From contig CAZUVM010000117.1 of assembly GCA_964623885.1 (NCBI GenBank), positions 1-8,199 on the forward strand: a DNA stretch of 8,199 bases, in the 5' to 3' direction. Positions 5,965-8,199 of the stretch are shown in pieces. The position numbers and the translations under genes were made by a program. Position 1 is the first letter of the stretch. Each line of letters opens with the position of its first letter. This DNA comes from CAZUVM01 sp964623885. Lineage in GTDB: Bacteria > Verrucomicrobiota > Verrucomicrobiia > Limisphaerales > UBA8199. The notes under the pieces were generated by a model. The model had not been told where the DNA came from. It was given only the letters and a program-made list of their open reading frames with translations, and ran no database searches.

Positions 5965-6041
5965 TTTGGGGAAGGAAAATGCCGCCCAGGCGAACTTCGC
6001 TCGTTGGATCCATGAACCTGTCGAAAGTCCCGGCGCTGACT

Positions 6042-6068
6042 CCCCTCGCCTCCTCGGGAGGAGAGGGG
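6042..6068. repeat. GC-rich hairpin repeat 2 (CCCCTC/GAGGGG)
   Basis: The arms CCCCTC-g-CCTCC (6042-6053) and GGAGG-a-GAGGGG (6057-6068) pair with a single G/A mismatch over a TCG loop. This is the strongest of the three related hairpins. Between hairpins 1 and 2, bases 5965-6041 contain no coding signal I accept and may be part of the same dispersed repeat. Confidence 0.6.
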
Positions 6069-6148
6069 GCGGGGGAAAGGAGCCTTTGTTTCTTGGTTCA
6101 CGGAAGGAATCAAACCTCACCCGATGAGAAGAGTTGTAGAAAAGAAAC

Positions 6149-6635
6149 TTGTCTTTGAAAAAAACACTTCCGATGCTGTATCGCGTGAATCCAACAGGGA
6201 ACGCGCGTCGGCTGCACCGCTATCAAACCCGCGAAGAACAGCAGTTGTGGAACTGCCTCAAGGCCGGGCGATTTGCGGGATTCAAGTTCAGGCGACGGCA
6301 TCCATTGGCCGGATACTATCTCGACTTTTTCTGCCCGGCGGCCCGGCTAGTCATTGAGCTAGACGGATTCAGAACACGGGCTGACCCAGCAAAGAAAGCA
6401 CGATCGAGTAAGCGAGGAGTTTCTTGCAGCCCAGGGCATCGAGGAACTGCGGTTTTGGAATCACCAGTGGCGTCAGAATCGCGATGGCATGCTCTGGGAG
6501 ATTTGGCATGCGTTGCAGCGGCGAACAGGCTGCTTTCAGCTAATGGGAAAGGTTGAAAACAATCGATTCGTTCCACCGCCGCTGGCGCTACTAGGTAAGA
6601 AGCAGCCGCGAAAGCCTTCTGTAAAAGCCCAATAA
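6149..6635 (+). pseudogene. DUF559 (Vsr-like) endonuclease-domain gene broken by a one-base frameshift
   Basis: DUF559 proteins are small, very-short-patch-repair-like nucleases of the PD-(D/E)xK type, mostly of unknown role. The first frame (TTG 6149, or ATG 6173) encodes RRLHRYQTREEQQLW and then the core FKFRRRHPLAGYYLDFFC, ending in VIELDG with the expected acidic residues Asp59, Glu70 and Asp72 (numbered from the TTG). It then turns into nonsense up to a stop at 6554-6556. The family sequence resumes in another frame from about 6369: SEHGLTQQRKHD, then EFLAAQGIEELRFWNH, WEIWHALQRRTGCF, ending at TAA 6633-6635. Removing one T at 6368/6369 joins both parts as ...LDG-SEHG..., the usual continuation, giving about 161 residues from TTG or 153 from ATG. 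It may be a true pseudogene or a sequencing or assembly error. GC-rich hairpins lie on both sides. I see no partner methyltransferase. Confidence 0.85.
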
Positions 6636-6655
6636 CTCGAACCCTCTCCCTTAAT

Positions 6656-6681
6656 CCCTCTCCCCGCAAGCGGGGCGAGGG
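6656..6681. repeat. GC-rich hairpin repeat 3 downstream of the DUF559 gene
   Basis: CCCTC (6656-6660) pairs with GAGGG (6677-6681), and CCCCGC (6662-6667) pairs with GCGGGG (6670-6675), with one T/C mismatch and an AA centre. It begins 20 nt after the DUF559 stop and could end or stabilise that transcript, but no T-run follows. The same CCCTC-type arms occur in the hairpins upstream of the gene. Confidence 0.6.
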
Positions 6682-6771
6682 CGACCGTCACGCGTTACCA
6701 ACCAAAATACGCATTCCGCCCCGAGGCTGCCGCTAAACGAACCGGACTTAACAGCCTCCGCTCTGCGCGAA

Positions 6772-6800
6772 TTGAAAATCCCCCCAAATCATGTTCTACT
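6772..6800 (+). promoter_or_regulatory. Possible promoter of xseA, giving a leaderless or nearly leaderless mRNA
   Basis: TTGAAA (6772-6777, 5 of 6) is separated by 17 nt from TCTACT (6795-6800, 4 of 6). Initiation about 7 nt further on would fall at or next to the xseA ATG (6808), which fits the lack of any ribosome site there. The support is sequence similarity only. Confidence 0.25.
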
Positions 6801-6807
6801 GCTCGCG

Positions 6808-8199
6808 ATGTCCAGACCGGTAAAATCGCAATGGGAATTCGGCGAACTGTTCCCGGTGGAACCGACGCGTAAGGTTTTGACCGTTTCCGAACTGACCTGG
6901 GACATCCGGCGGTTGCTCGAAAGAGAAGCCAGCCATGTTTGGGTCAGCGGCGAAATCACTAACCTCAAGGCGCAAAACTCAGGTCACATCTATTTCAGTC
7001 TCAAGGACGTCGGAGCAACTTTAAGCTGCGTCTTGTTCCGCGGCGAAACACAAGTCGACCGGTCGTTATTGCAAGATGGCCGGCGTGTCGTCCTGGGCGG
7101 CGGCATTACGGTTTACGAAGCGCGCGGACAATACCAAATGCGGGTGACGGCCGTCGAACTGCAGGGCCTGGGAGCCCTGCAAGCCGCCTTTGAAAAACTA
7201 AAGGCGCGCCTGAAAGCCGAGGGCCTGTTCGCCTCCGAACGCAAGCGGCCTTTGCCACGCTATCCGCGACGCATCGGTCTCGTGACTTCGCCCACGGGTG
7301 CGGCCATACGGGATGTCCTCCATGTCGTGGGCCGTCGCAATCCTTCGCTCGAAATCGTCCTGGCCGCCTGCCGCGTTCAGGGCGATGGCGCGGCCGCAGA
7401 GATCGCGCGCGCCATCAGACTTCTGAACGACTACCATTCCCGCTCTCCGGAATCGGCGCTGGACCTGATCCTGGTGACCCGCGGCGGTGGCAGCCTGGAG
7501 GATTTGTGGGCCTTTAATGAAGAGATCGTGGCCCGTGCCATCTATGAATCGGCATTGCCGGTCGTGTCAGCGGTCGGTCATGAAATCGATTTCACCATCG
7601 GCGATTTTGTCGCCGACCTTCCCGCCGCAACCCCCAGCGCAGCGGCCGAGATCATCACCGAAGGCATTTTCTCGAGTTGCCAGTTTCTGGCCGAAGCTTC
7701 CGACCGCCTGCGGCAACTCGTGCGCGAGCATCTGCAGAGCAAGCAGGCGACCGCGCGGGACGCTCAAAAGAGATTGCTGCGACTGCATCCGCGCCGGCGC
7801 CTGGAAGATGGGCTCCAGCGATTGGACGATCTGCAGGCTTCCTTGCAACGCTGCGCGCGGTCCGCAGTCAGGCGACAGAGCGTCGCCTCGATGAATTTAG
7901 CAGCCCGGCTATCGCGCGTTCGACCAGCGTTGATCTTGAGGCAGCGCCGCGTTCTTCTCGATCAGATCGGACGACGTTTGATCGAACACGCGCGCCACCG
8001 CCTGAGCGATGCCCGCAATCGGCTCGGGCCGTTGGAAGCCCGGCTGCGGCTCCTTGGTCCGGAACAAGTGCTGGCCCGCGGTTATTCCATCACTCTCGAT
8101 GCCGAAACCAGCCGCGTTCTGCGCGACGCAAAGACCGTTAAGCCTGGCCAACGCATCCGTACGCGACTCCACCAGGGCGACCTCCGCAGCCGTGTGGAA
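6808..8199 (+). CDS. xseA: Exodeoxyribonuclease VII large subunit (3' end just outside window)
   Basis: XseA is the catalytic subunit of exonuclease VII, which with several XseB subunits degrades single-stranded DNA from both ends into short oligonucleotides in the cytoplasm. The frame is open from ATG 6808 to the window end, 464 residues with no stop; E. coli XseA has 456, so only a few residues are missing. After a 23-residue N-terminal extension comes the OB-fold DNA-binding domain (LTVSELTWDIRRLLE at 24-38, VWVSGEITNLK at 44-54, GHIYFSLKD at 59-67). The catalytic domain carries IGLVTSPTGAAIRDV (156-170), TRGGGSLEDLWAFNEE (224-239) and SAVGHEIDFTIGDFVAD (254-270), all hallmark motifs. A long Arg/Gln/Leu-rich coiled-coil region (about 290-420) and a GYSITLD-type closing segment follow. 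No ribosome site precedes the ATG, so another start is possible, but no better in-frame one is seen. A small-subunit gene, xseB, would be expected just downstream. Confidence 0.96.
   Translation, partial: MSRPVKSQWEFGELFPVEPTRKVLTVSELTWDIRRLLEREASHVWVSGEITNLKAQNSGHIYFSLKDVGATLSCVLFRGETQVDRSLLQDGRRVVLGGGITVYEARGQYQMRVTAVELQGLGALQAAFEKLKARLKAEGLFASERKRPLPRYPRRIGLVTSPTGAAIRDVLHVVGRRNPSLEIVLAACRVQGDGAAAEIARAIRLLNDYHSRSPESALDLILVTRGGGSLEDLWAFNEEIVARAIYESALPVVSAVGHEIDFTIGDFVADLPAATPSAAAEIITEGIFSSCQFLAEASDRLRQLVREHLQSKQATARDAQKRLLRLHPRRRLEDGLQRLDDLQASLQRCARSAVRRQSVASMNLAARLSRVRPALILRQRRVLLDQIGRRLIEHARHRLSDARNRLGPLEARLRLLGPEQVLARGYSITLDAETSRVLRDAKTVKPGQRIRTRLHQGDLRSRVE

Noticed and set aside
7677..8141. 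+ strand frame of 154 aa inside xseA
   Set aside because: It is an out-of-frame, Arg/Ser/Pro-rich shadow of the conserved XseA coiled-coil region.

Overview
The window reads as a stretch of chromosome from a soil- or sediment-type Gram-negative bacterium, most probably a verrucomicrobium of the Pedosphaera/Limisphaerales kind. That assignment is an inference. It rests on a moderately high G+C content, a lipoprotein beginning with a 'CLVxSVYPYY' type N-terminus, and dispersed GC-rich repeats of the 'TGTAGCGCAGGC...GCCTGC' and 'CCCCTC...GAGGGG' kinds that I associate with such genomes. All convincing genes lie on the + strand. No rRNA, tRNA, CRISPR array or transposase is visible.

Region 1 (2-2330) is the end of a molybdenum hydroxylase operon of the xanthine dehydrogenase / aldehyde oxidoreductase family. 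It holds the C-terminal part of the molybdopterin-binding large subunit, the complete FAD-binding subunit with four cysteines suited to an extra [4Fe-4S] cluster (as in PaoB and HcrB), and a 69-residue Cys-rich small protein 15 nt further on. The [2Fe-2S] subunit is not downstream, so it should be encoded upstream of the window.

Region 2 (2331-3906) holds two genes without assigned function. One is a 237-residue, mostly helical protein. The other is a 191-residue lipoprotein with a clear lipobox. A perfect 8-bp inverted repeat surrounding a -10-like hexamer lies upstream of the lipoprotein gene.

Region 3 (3907-5908) encodes two parts of a corrinoid methyl-transfer system: a free-standing cobalamin-binding protein (MtaC/MtbC type, DLHDIG motif) and a UROD-fold methyltransferase of the MtaA/MtbA/CmuA type (HxC...C zinc site). 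Together they could move a methyl group from a methyl-corrinoid to an acceptor thiol or pterin. No substrate-specific methyltransferase is in the window. The first gene has a strong hairpin or operator in its leader, and a cluster of short palindromic repeats separates the two genes.

Region 4 (5909-6807) is an accessory-looking island. A DUF559 (Vsr-like) nuclease gene, broken by what looks like a single extra T, sits among three GC-rich hairpin repeats.

Region 5 (6808-8199) is xseA, the large subunit of exodeoxyribonuclease VII, running off the window only a few residues short of its expected end.

Functionally, regions 1 and 3 are two separate cofactor-rich catabolic modules (molybdenum/FAD/Fe-S and cobalamin/zinc). 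I see nothing linking them apart from adjacency.
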